This document shows positions 25,526 to 32,710 of a stretch of 64,000 bases of DNA, piece after piece. The position numbers and the translations under genes were made by a program. This DNA comes from CAKZML01 sp963823435. Its GTDB lineage: Bacteria > Pseudomonadota > Gammaproteobacteria > Steroidobacterales > BM003. Under the pieces are notes generated by a model that did no database searches, was not told the DNA's origin, and saw only the letters and a list, made by a program, of their open reading frames with translations. Where the stretch lies: the NCBI GenBank assembly GCA_963823435.1, contig CAWGLN010000001.1, positions 868,001-932,000 of the forward strand. Direction: 5' to 3'. How positions within the stretch are numbered: position 1 is the first letter of the stretch; every line of letters starts with the position of its first letter.

Positions 25526-26074
25526 TTATCGAGCGGCCGTGGCCAGCCCGGCTTGTGAATAAAAATTGTAGGACAAGGTCACCGTATCCACATGCCCAGG
25601 GAGTTCCGGATCGACGATAAATCGCACCGTCATCTCGCGCTCCTCGCTGGCAGCGAAAGCCTGGGGCGTAAAACAAAAGCACTCGGTCTTGCGGAAGTAC
25701 TTGTTGGCGACAGCGGGCTTGATATCAGGGGTCGCCAGTCCGGTTACCGCATGATCCAGCATATTGCGAGCCACGTAAGTCGTCGAATAAAGCTTGCCCG
25801 GATGAACTTTCATCTTGGATACGATGGGATCGAACTGCCAGCTCGTGCCGGCGACCCGGTTAGCCACGAACTCGATGGTGATTTCCCGGTCCAGGACCGG
25901 TGCCTCCTGCACCTGCCCGGCATCGGTCACAACAATTTCGCTACGGATGCCCGTGATCTCGCAGAAGGCGTCGTATAACGGCACCAGGGCGAAACCAAAA
26001 CCAAACATGGCGAGTGTCATTGCACCCAGCTTGAGGCCCAGGACCCGGTGTTGCTGTTTGAGACTGGTGCCCAT
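25526..26074 (-). CDS. ctaG: Cytochrome c oxidase assembly protein CtaG (Cox11)
   Basis: A 182-aa copper chaperone that delivers CuB to subunit I. One N-terminal helix (MTLAMFGFGFALVPLYDAFC) anchors the periplasmic domain. The Cox11 copper motif C132-F-C134-F is intact within KTECFCFTPQAFAASEE, and the upstream NRVAGTSWQFDPIVSKMKVHPG and downstream RFIVDPELPGHVDTVTLSYN segments are family-typical. Length matches (about 180-200). It lies between the 36-aa peptide gene and coxC. Confidence 0.94.
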   Translation of the reverse strand: MGTSLKQQHRVLGLKLGAMTLAMFGFGFALVPLYDAFCEITGIRSEIVVTDAGQVQEAPVLDREITIEFVANRVAGTSWQFDPIVSKMKVHPGKLYSTTYVARNMLDHAVTGLATPDIKPAVANKYFRKTECFCFTPQAFAASEEREMTVRFIVDPELPGHVDTVTLSYNFYSQAGLATAAR

Positions 26075-26080
26075 TAAGCC

Positions 26081-26191
26081 CTAACCGCGTGTCGCCACGG
26101 AGGCGATGAAAGCAACATAGAAAGCAACCGCAATCAACGCCAGGATAATGGCGTTGCGTCGAATCTTGCCGGTACCTCTGCTTGCGCTCAT
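26081..26191 (-). CDS. Cytochrome oxidase small assembly protein
   Basis: A 36-aa peptide (ATG 26191 to TAG 26081) beginning MSASRGTGKIRRNAIILALI and ending VAFIASVATRG: a basic N-terminus and one hydrophobic helix. It is six bases upstream of ctaG and eight bases after the coxA stop. Tiny single-span proteins in exactly this place between coxA and ctaG are described in proteobacteria as cytochrome oxidase small assembly proteins. It is too short for routine gene finding. Assignment rests on position, size and topology. Confidence 0.72.
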   Translation of the reverse strand: MSASRGTGKIRRNAIILALIAVAFYVAFIASVATRG

Positions 26192-26199
26192 GCTGGTAC

Positions 26200-27786
26200 T
26201 CACTTGACTTCAGGCGCAGTCGTGAAGCTGTGGTACGGGGGCGGCGAAGTCAAAGTCCACTCCAGCCCTCGCGGCTCGTCCCAGACCTTGTCCGTGGCCT
26301 TTACGCCACCCTTGGCACATTTGTATACGACGTACACGAAGAGCAATTGCGCCAGGCCAAAACCAAAGCCGCCAATGGAAGAAACCATATTGAAGTCGGC
26401 GAACTGGGTGGCGTAGTCGGGGATACGCCGCGGCATACCGGCCAGGCCAAGGAAGTGTTGCGGGAAGAACAGCACGTTCACAAAAATGGCGGACAGCCAG
26501 AAATGCAGCTTGCCCAGTCTTTCGTCGTACATGTGACCAGTCCACTTCGGCAGCCAGTAGTAGACGCCCGCCATGATGGCGAACACGGCGCCAGGCACCA
26601 GCACGTAGTGGAAGTGAGCAACAACGAAGTAGGTGTCATGGTACTGGAAGTCCACCGGGGCAATGGCCAGCATCAGCCCGGAGAAACCGCCGATCGTGAA
26701 CAGGAACACGAATGCCAGCGAGAACAGCATGGGTGTCTCGAAGGTCATCGCTCCGCGCCACATGGTAGACACCCAGTTGAATACCTTCACGCCCGTCGGT
26801 ACGGCAATCATCATGGTTGAGAACATGAAGAACAGCTGGCCTGCGATGGGCATGCCAACGGTGAACATGTGGTGGGCCCACACGATGAATGACAGGAAAG
26901 CGATACTGGCGGTTGCGTACACCATGGCTTCGTAGCCAAACAGCGGCTTGCGCGAAAAGGTCGGGATGATCTCCGAGATAATGCCGAAGGCCGGCAGAAT
27001 CATGATGTACACCTCGGGATGACCGAAGAACCAGAATATGTGCTGGAACAGCACCGGATCTCCACCGCCTGCGGCGTTGAAGAAGGTGGTGCCAAAGTAC
27101 TGGTCAGTCAGGATCATGGTCACGGCGCCGGCCAGTACCGGCATCACTGCGACCAGCAGATAGGCGGTGATCAGCCAGGTCCACACGAACAGCGGCATTT
27201 TCAGCAAGGTCATGCCAGGTGCGCGCATGTTCATAATGGTAACGACGATGTTGATTGCGCCCATGATCGAGGAAATGCCCATCATGTGTATCGCGAAGAT
27301 CAGGAAGGGCAGCGCCGCCCCGGTCTGTTGAAGCAGCGGTGGATACATGGTCCAGCCGCCAGCGGGTGCGCCACCGGGCATGAACAGGGTTGAGAGCAGC
27401 ATGCTGAAGGCAAACGGCAGAATCCAGAAGCTCCAGTTATTCATGCGCGGCAGGGCCATGTCGGGGGCGCCGATCATGATTGGTATCATCCAGTTGGCCA
27501 GGCCGACGGTCGCGGGCATGACCGCACCGAACACCATGATCAGCGCGTGCATGGTGGTCATCTGGTTGAAGAATCCCGGTTCTACCAATTGCAGGCCAGG
27601 CTGGAATAGCTCGGCCCGAATAATCATGGCCATGGCGCCGCCGATCATGAACATGGCCAGGGAGAAAATCAGGTACATCGTGCCGATGTCTTTGTGATTG
27701 GTCGCAAACAGCCAGCGTCTCCAGCCCTTTACGGGACCGTGATCATGGTGATCATCATGCTGGCTGTGGGTGTCAACTTGACTCAT
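26200..27786 (-). CDS. coxA: Cytochrome c oxidase subunit I (aa3 type)
   Basis: A 528-aa, 12-helix catalytic subunit holding heme a and the heme a3-CuB centre. Visible landmarks: the heme-a ligand region NQMTTMHALIMVFGAVMPA, WFFGHPEVYIMILPAFGIIS (with the D-channel Glu and a CuB His), FLSFIVWAHHMFTVGM (CuB His pair) and TYFVVAHFHYVLVPGAVFAI (heme ligands). The N-terminal tail is His/Asp-rich (DTHSQHDDHHDHG). Second in the cluster, 15 bases after coxB. All ligand motifs appear intact. It needs heme A, whose synthase gene is not in the window. Confidence 0.97.
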   Translation of the reverse strand: MSQVDTHSQHDDHHDHGPVKGWRRWLFATNHKDIGTMYLIFSLAMFMIGGAMAMIIRAELFQPGLQLVEPGFFNQMTTMHALIMVFGAVMPATVGLANWMIPIMIGAPDMALPRMNNWSFWILPFAFSMLLSTLFMPGGAPAGGWTMYPPLLQQTGAALPFLIFAIHMMGISSIMGAINIVVTIMNMRAPGMTLLKMPLFVWTWLITAYLLVAVMPVLAGAVTMILTDQYFGTTFFNAAGGGDPVLFQHIFWFFGHPEVYIMILPAFGIISEIIPTFSRKPLFGYEAMVYATASIAFLSFIVWAHHMFTVGMPIAGQLFFMFSTMMIAVPTGVKVFNWVSTMWRGAMTFETPMLFSLAFVFLFTIGGFSGLMLAIAPVDFQYHDTYFVVAHFHYVLVPGAVFAIMAGVYYWLPKWTGHMYDERLGKLHFWLSAIFVNVLFFPQHFLGLAGMPRRIPDYATQFADFNMVSSIGGFGFGLAQLLFVYVVYKCAKGGVKATDKVWDEPRGLEWTLTSPPPYHSFTTAPEVK

Positions 27787-27801
27787 TACTATCGTCTCCG
27801 C

Positions 27802-28647
27802 TTAAAGCTTGCGCGTAGCTGTAACGTTTTCGGGGGAGGCCACGGTGTTGGCGGTTTGTTCCGCCAGCCAGGCCTCGAATTCATCACGTTCGAGAACGTG
27901 GACGACCACCGGCATGAACCCGTGGTCGCGACCGCACAGTTCGGCACACTGGCCGCGGTAAATTCCCGGCAGGTCCGCCTTGAACCAGGCTTCGTTGATA
28001 TAGCCGGGGATAGCGTCCTTTTTGACCGCGAAATCCGGGACCCACCAGGAGTGCAAAACGTCAGAGGCAGTCAGCAAGAGTCTCACCTTGGCGCCTACCG
28101 GAACCACCAGGGCGTTATCCACTTCCAGCAGGTAGTTCTTGACAGTGTAGGGGTCAGTCCCCGAGTTGACCTTGCGCGCCCGGTTGCTCTCACGATCCAG
28201 GGTGCTGTAGAAACCGATGTCGTGATCCAGGTAGTCGTAGCGCCAGCGCCACTGCATCCCGGTGACTTTGACGGTCATGTCGGCATTACGCGTGTCTTCG
28301 GCCCGGATCAGGCCCTCGGCAGAGGGCACGGCCATGGCGATCAGGATCACGATGGGTATGACGGTCCAGGCGATCTCGGCCTTGGTGCTGTGATGAAATT
28401 GTGCCGGAACCACACCGCGCGATTTGCGGTGAAGAACAATGGACACAATCATTACGCCGAATACCACGATGGCGATGGCGATACAGACGCCCAGGATCAG
28501 CATATGCAATCCGTAGACTTCCTTGCTGATTTCCGTTACGCCAACGGGCATATTCAGCGCCCAGTCGGCCAGGGCGGCGGGCGCGAATGCGCTTGCGAAT
28601 AATGCCAGCGCTGCGCCTTGCAGCCGGTTAAAGATGGTGCGGGACAT
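27802..28647 (-). CDS. coxB: Cytochrome c oxidase subunit II
   Basis: A 281-aa subunit carrying the CuA centre that accepts electrons from cytochrome c. Ligands are intact: C234AEL-C238GRD-H242GF-M245 with E236, and an upstream His in VLHSWWVPDF. Signal peptide ALALFASAFAPAALA then two helices (about residues 45-67 and 88-106). ATG 28647 is chosen: AGGAG lies ten bases upstream and it opens a normal signal peptide. The frame stays open for 36 more codons upstream with a membrane-like sequence, discussed as a finding. It leads the oxidase operon. Confidence 0.94.
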   Translation of the reverse strand: MSRTIFNRLQGAALALFASAFAPAALADWALNMPVGVTEISKEVYGLHMLILGVCIAIAIVVFGVMIVSIVLHRKSRGVVPAQFHHSTKAEIAWTVIPIVILIAMAVPSAEGLIRAEDTRNADMTVKVTGMQWRWRYDYLDHDIGFYSTLDRESNRARKVNSGTDPYTVKNYLLEVDNALVVPVGAKVRLLLTASDVLHSWWVPDFAVKKDAIPGYINEAWFKADLPGIYRGQCAELCGRDHGFMPVVVHVLERDEFEAWLAEQTANTVASPENVTATRKL

Positions 28648-29274
28648 CAAACCCAACTCCTGTGTTTTACGAATCCAGATCCATGCGCCCGTGTAGAAAT
28701 ACCAACCGAGATATACCAACACAGGGCTCACAAGCCAGTAATATTCCCCGGTCAATCCGGGGTCTTCCGCTGTTCATCGCGACAGCCAGCTACTTCAACG
28801 ATATTCTTCTATCTATTGCCGGGTGGCCTTTTCTGCGGGCCTTCCAACGTCCAGCAGACGGCAGTTCTTCTGGTCAGGCTATAGATTTTTGCACGGGGTT
28901 GGCGGGTATATTGCCAAACGGCGCTCGATACACGAACGCGTTGCCGACAGCCACGGCCCTTCCTTTCCCCTCGGTGTATTCTGCAAATCAAGTGACAAGC
29001 GGCGCCACCCGGTCGGGGTCGGAGGGCATGCCTGGCAGTTTTGCGTATAAGCCGCCAGTTTCACACCCAACCTCTGTCCAGGGCTATATCCTGCCTTGTT
29101 CCGGAGGTCCCCGCCGCTTATCGACGAACGGCGCAATGGTACTAGAAGGTGATTATTGGTGCAATTTGGTTTGTACCTCGGTGTTCGGTTCTAGGGTGTT
29201 GAATTTTATAAAGGATTTTGCACTCTTGGGGAATAGGGTTTTACGCCCCCGGTTCTCGTCAGTGCTTCACCGCC
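28648..29274. other. Intergenic region upstream of coxB
   Basis: About 630 bases between coxB and bioC. It should carry the oxidase promoter and regulatory sites. An AT-rich stretch at about 29,140-29,240 is the likeliest promoter zone, but no strong sigma-70 pair is seen. An open frame of 36 codons runs in phase into coxB. Longer plus-strand frames here have no recognisable protein pattern. Confidence 0.5.
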
Positions 29275-30165
29275 TCAGGCGGACGGCCTGCGACCACCCA
29301 GTTTTGACAGCGGGATCGAGGTTTCCCCGTCGGGATTGGTGCGCTGGGCTGGTGCCCGGGCCCATGCGTGGCCGTATACCACCTCATAGGTGGCGGGCAA
29401 TCCGCCGGGGCCGCGAAGAGCCTCGTAGGCCGCGGCGAACGCCTGGTGGCGGGCCACGCTTGTGAGCCCGCGGGATCGTCCGGCGGTAAGGTTGCTTTCG
29501 CCAGTATCTCTCAGGTCCGCCACCAGTGCCTGTACATCACTGTAGTGGATGGTGATGTGCTCCACATCCAGCACGGGATCGGCGAACCCGGCTCGAATCA
29601 GGGCGTCGCCGATATCATGCATATCGACAAACAGGTTCACGTGACTGTATTGATCCGCTTTGCTCCAGGCCAGGCGAAGTTCTTTTAGAGTGTCCGGCCC
29701 GAAGGTTGCGAAACTCAGCAGTCCACCGGGTCGCAGGACCCGGGCAAATTCCGCGAAAACCTGGTCAAGGTTGGCGTCCCAGTGCAGTGCAAGGTTGGAA
29801 ACGACAAGGTCGTGGGAATCCCCTGCCAGGGGCAGATCGGCCAGCTTTGCGCAAATCCGTTGAAACTTCCGAATCAACCCCTGTCTCGACCTGGTTCGGG
29901 AGAGCATGGCTGTGGATAGATCCAGCGCGCTGATACCGGCGCGCCGGTATCGCCGGGCAAGACCGGCGGCGAGCTGCCCGGTGCGACAGCCTGCATCCAG
30001 AACCCTGCCGGGATTCAACCTGACCAACTCCAGGCGCTCGAGAAGCCGCTTGCACACTTCCCGCTGCAGCATTGCTGCGTTGTCATAGGATGGGGCGGCA
30101 AGGTCCAGGTTTCGCCTTAGCTGCCGAAGGTCTATTTCAAAGCGCTTGTGAGGGTGTTCGGTCAT
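29275..30165 (-). CDS. bioC: Malonyl-ACP O-methyltransferase, BioC-like
   Basis: A 296-aa SAM-dependent methyltransferase. In biotin synthesis BioC methylates malonyl-ACP to disguise it as a fatty-acid primer. Features: RNLDLAAPSYDNAAMLQREV near residues 18-37 (typical BioC start), motif I as LDAGCRTGQLA at about 56-66, DLVVSNLALHWDANLDQVFA at about 118-137 (BioC's NLALQW region), and RVLRPGGLLSFATFGPDTLK. Motif I normally reads G-x-G; the second Gly is Arg here, a one-base change. Other bio genes are absent; comF, a common bio-cluster neighbour, diverges from it. Confidence 0.82.
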   Translation of the reverse strand: MTEHPHKRFEIDLRQLRRNLDLAAPSYDNAAMLQREVCKRLLERLELVRLNPGRVLDAGCRTGQLAAGLARRYRRAGISALDLSTAMLSRTRSRQGLIRKFQRICAKLADLPLAGDSHDLVVSNLALHWDANLDQVFAEFARVLRPGGLLSFATFGPDTLKELRLAWSKADQYSHVNLFVDMHDIGDALIRAGFADPVLDVEHITIHYSDVQALVADLRDTGESNLTAGRSRGLTSVARHQAFAAAYEALRGPGGLPATYEVVYGHAWARAPAQRTNPDGETSIPLSKLGGRRPSA

Positions 30166-30453
30166 GGGAAGGAGATTCTACTACCTGGTTGCCCGGACCC
30201 CGCTCCTGCTTTGAGTATTTCTTCACAGGGCTGTCGGGAATCACTGCGGATTGCGATAACTTCCTGAAACAGGCGTCCATCCCCCGGTAATGGGTGGCGT
30301 AAATCCGGAAAATGTAAGCAATCATTTGAAAACTATTTGAACTTTTTCACGGAGATGTTCGCATTTTTAAGGCATTTTTCCGGATTTTCAGCTGTTTTCC
30401 TTCCACACCTGGAGCCATGCTCGTTCCCGACAAGCTACTTGAACGGGGGCAAG
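30166..30453. other. Divergent promoter region between bioC and comF
   Basis: A 288-base gap with an AT-rich centre (about 30,310-30,400). It must hold promoters for both divergent genes. The TTGAAC at 30338 lacks a convincing -10 partner. An in-frame extension of comF upstream to 30337 is not supported by the family. Confidence 0.45.
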
Positions 30454-31161
30454 ATGGCGTTGCAAGGTCTGTCTCGCTGGCTCCAGGGGCCGGCGCGCTG
30501 CTATCTGTGTTGGGGCCGCGCCTCAGGGCTGCTGTGTGAAACCTGTCGCGAGGAACTGCCGGGTCCGCGCAGTGCGTGTCTGCGTTGCGGTGGCCGGTTG
30601 CCGCGACCGGCATCCGGTTGCGGGGCCTGTCAGAATCGCAGGCTGCCGTACGACCTGTTGTGGTCGCCGATGGATTATCGTTTTCCGGTAGACCGCTTGA
30701 TCCAGGCGTTGAAGTTCAAGGGCGACCTGGTGGCGGGCAGGGTGCTGGCGGCAATGCTCTTGCCCGGACCGGATTATGGCTCCCTGCCGCTGCCGCAGGC
30801 GATTCTGCCTATGCCCCTGCACCCACGGCGACAGCGCGCGAGGGGCTTTAACCAGTGCATTGAGATTGCCCGGCACCTGGCCAGGGAACTGGAGTTGCCT
30901 ATCCTGGAAGGGTATTTGGAACGCTGGCGCAACGATCCCCCCCAGACCAGCCTGGATGCTGTGCAGCGTCGCCGCAATGTGCGCGGCGCCTACAGGTTGC
31001 GTGCCGCGATGAGCACGCTTCCGCCCAGTGTGCTGCTACTAGACGATGTGGTTACTACCGGATCCACGGTGCATGCCGCTGCGACCGTGCTCAAGCAGGG
31101 GGGAGTCAGGCGTGTGGAGGTCTGGGCGGTGGCCCGTGCAGCAGGCGCCGGACCCCTCTAG
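30454..31161 (+). CDS. comF: ComF family amidophosphoribosyltransferase-like protein
   Basis: A 235-aa protein with an N-terminal zinc ribbon (CYLC, CETC, CLRC, CGAC at about residues 15-65) and a C-terminal type I phosphoribosyltransferase fold. The PRPP-binding loop LLLDDVVTTGSTVHAAATVL is at about residues 190-209, and PMPLHPRRQRARGFNQCIEI is the other ComF hallmark. In naturally transformable bacteria ComF helps single-stranded DNA uptake on the cytoplasmic side; homologues occur widely beside biotin genes. Start ATG 30454 gives normal length. With the pilus genes elsewhere in the window, competence is possible but unproven. Confidence 0.9.
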   Translation: MALQGLSRWLQGPARCYLCWGRASGLLCETCREELPGPRSACLRCGGRLPRPASGCGACQNRRLPYDLLWSPMDYRFPVDRLIQALKFKGDLVAGRVLAAMLLPGPDYGSLPLPQAILPMPLHPRRQRARGFNQCIEIARHLARELELPILEGYLERWRNDPPQTSLDAVQRRRNVRGAYRLRAAMSTLPPSVLLLDDVVTTGSTVHAAATVLKQGGVRRVEVWAVARAAGAGPL

Positions 31162-31173
31162 GGGGGTGTTTTT

Positions 31174-32088
31174 CTAGAGAGGCACCTGGGGCGTGAAAGT
31201 AAAGTGCAGCAGAATGCCGACGAAGACCCAGGCACCGAGCAGATTATTGTTGAGAAAAGCCCGGAAACAGCCGTCCGGGTCACGCTTGCGTATCAGCCGC
31301 CATTGGTACACGGAAGCGGCCGCGGCGGCGGCCACGCCAAGCCCGTACCAGGGTCCAAGTCCGGCCGTGGTTCCTATCATCACCAGACCGGCCACCAGTG
31401 CCAGCTGCAGGATCCCGATGACAAAAACATCCGCGTCCCCGAACAGGATGGCGGTGGATTTAATACCGATAGCCAGGTCGTCCTCGCGGTCGACCATCGC
31501 ATACATCGTGTCGTACACCGTGGCCCATACCACCACGACCAGGAAAATCAGCCACGCCAATTGGGGGATTTCACCGGTTTGGGCCGCAAAGGCCATGGGC
31601 ACGCCCCAGCCAAAAGCCGCACCTAACACCAGTTGCGGCAGATGGGTGATGCGCTTGGCAAAGGGGTAGATTGAGGCCAGGGCGGCGCCGCCCACGGCCA
31701 TGTAGATGGTCAGGCGGTTCATGCTCAACACCAGTCCGAAGGCGATCAGCATCAGGCCAAAAAACAAGAACAGCGCTTCCGTGGAACTGACTTTGCCGGC
31801 CGCAAGCGGTCGTTGCCGGGTCCGCGCGACGTGCCGGTCAAAATTCCTGTCCGCCAGGTCGTTGATAACGCAGCCTGCGGAACGCAGCAGGAACACGCCC
31901 AGGACAAACACCAGGAACACCCGCGGGTTCGGCCTGCCGCTGCCTGCAATCCACAGGGCCCACAAGGTTGGCCAAAGCAGCAGCATGGTTCCGATAGGAC
32001 GATCCAGCCGCATCAACAGGCCGTATTGAAAAAGTTGCGCCATCAGCCGTGAAGTTCGTGTTGCTGGCTGGGTGTGGACGCGGTTCAT
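31174..32088 (-). CDS. ubiA: 4-hydroxybenzoate octaprenyltransferase
   Basis: A 304-aa integral membrane prenyltransferase joining 4-hydroxybenzoate to a polyprenyl diphosphate in ubiquinone synthesis. Both Asp-rich sites are present: NDLADRNFDRHVARTRQRPL (about residues 88-107) and YAMVDREDDLAIGIKSTAIL (about 205-224). About eight helices. ATG 32088 is chosen: it overlaps the ubiC stop in ATGA and gives family length, whereas earlier in-frame starts read through ubiC. It converges on comF with 12 bases between stops. Confidence 0.94.
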   Translation of the reverse strand: MNRVHTQPATRTSRLMAQLFQYGLLMRLDRPIGTMLLLWPTLWALWIAGSGRPNPRVFLVFVLGVFLLRSAGCVINDLADRNFDRHVARTRQRPLAAGKVSSTEALFLFFGLMLIAFGLVLSMNRLTIYMAVGGAALASIYPFAKRITHLPQLVLGAAFGWGVPMAFAAQTGEIPQLAWLIFLVVVVWATVYDTMYAMVDREDDLAIGIKSTAILFGDADVFVIGILQLALVAGLVMIGTTAGLGPWYGLGVAAAAAASVYQWRLIRKRDPDGCFRAFLNNNLLGAWVFVGILLHFTFTPQVPL

Positions 32089-32636
32089 GCCGTGCTCCTG
32101 AACACGCCCGGCAGGAAAATTTCTTCTACCAGCACGCTCCCGCCTTCCAGGTGAAACCGGGAGCGGCGCGCCCACAGGACTGGCGGGCGCGATCCACAAC
32201 CCTGCACGGCACGTTCGTAGCGCGGTTGGCCGGCCTGGATGGCCATGAATTCGAATTTGCTTCTGGAGACGTCGGGCAAGGCCGACAGCGCATCACCCAG
32301 CGGCTTCTGCGCCAGGGTTTGCAGCCAGGGGTGAAGCGTGACCACCTCCGCAGGGAACCAGCTCAGCGCGTAGATCAGACGCTCATTACCCACCGACAGG
32401 GCAACCTCCCGCAGCCAGTCCGTACTTTCGCCAGCACGCCCCACGGGCTCCTCGCGCAATACCTCCAGACTCACCGGCAGCCTGTTGTTCTTGCGCAATC
32501 GCGGCGTCAGCAAGCCCTCGAAGCTCAGCCACTCCATCACCGCCGGATCCGGGTTCAGCTGTGTGAGTTGTTCTGCGTCCAGCCAGGGTGTCCCACCTGC
32601 GGGTGTGTTCTGGATCTGTGGATTACTCACTGTCAT
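32085..32636 (-). CDS. ubiC: Chorismate lyase
   Basis: A 183-aa cytosolic enzyme converting chorismate to 4-hydroxybenzoate plus pyruvate, the first committed ubiquinone step. Family features: WLSFEGLLTPRLRKN (about residues 35-49), VSLEVLREEPV, REVALSVGNERLIYALSWFP at about 75-94 (substrate-pocket Arg), and WARRSRFHLEGGSVLVEEIF with FLPG near the end, including the conserved Glu. Start ATG 32636 follows family length; its stop overlaps ubiA, so product and next enzyme are co-translated. Confidence 0.9.
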   Translation of the reverse strand: MTVSNPQIQNTPAGGTPWLDAEQLTQLNPDPAVMEWLSFEGLLTPRLRKNNRLPVSLEVLREEPVGRAGESTDWLREVALSVGNERLIYALSWFPAEVVTLHPWLQTLAQKPLGDALSALPDVSRSKFEFMAIQAGQPRYERAVQGCGSRPPVLWARRSRFHLEGGSVLVEEIFLPGVFRSTA

Positions 32637-32710
32637 GTCCTGGCTTTCGGTGTCTGGGTGGTCGCCATGTCCGGGTGCCATAGGGTAAACCAAGGTCGCT
32701 GCGATGCAAG

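Noticed and set aside
28662..29465. A 267-aa plus-strand frame in the gap upstream of coxB
   Set aside because: It overlaps the bioC 3' end, is Arg/Pro/Ser-rich without domain pattern, and lacks a ribosome site.
31153..31170. Short hairpin CCCC-TCTA-GGGG after comF as a terminator
   Set aside because: A four-base stem with a delayed T-run is too weak to claim, although comF and ubiA converge here.
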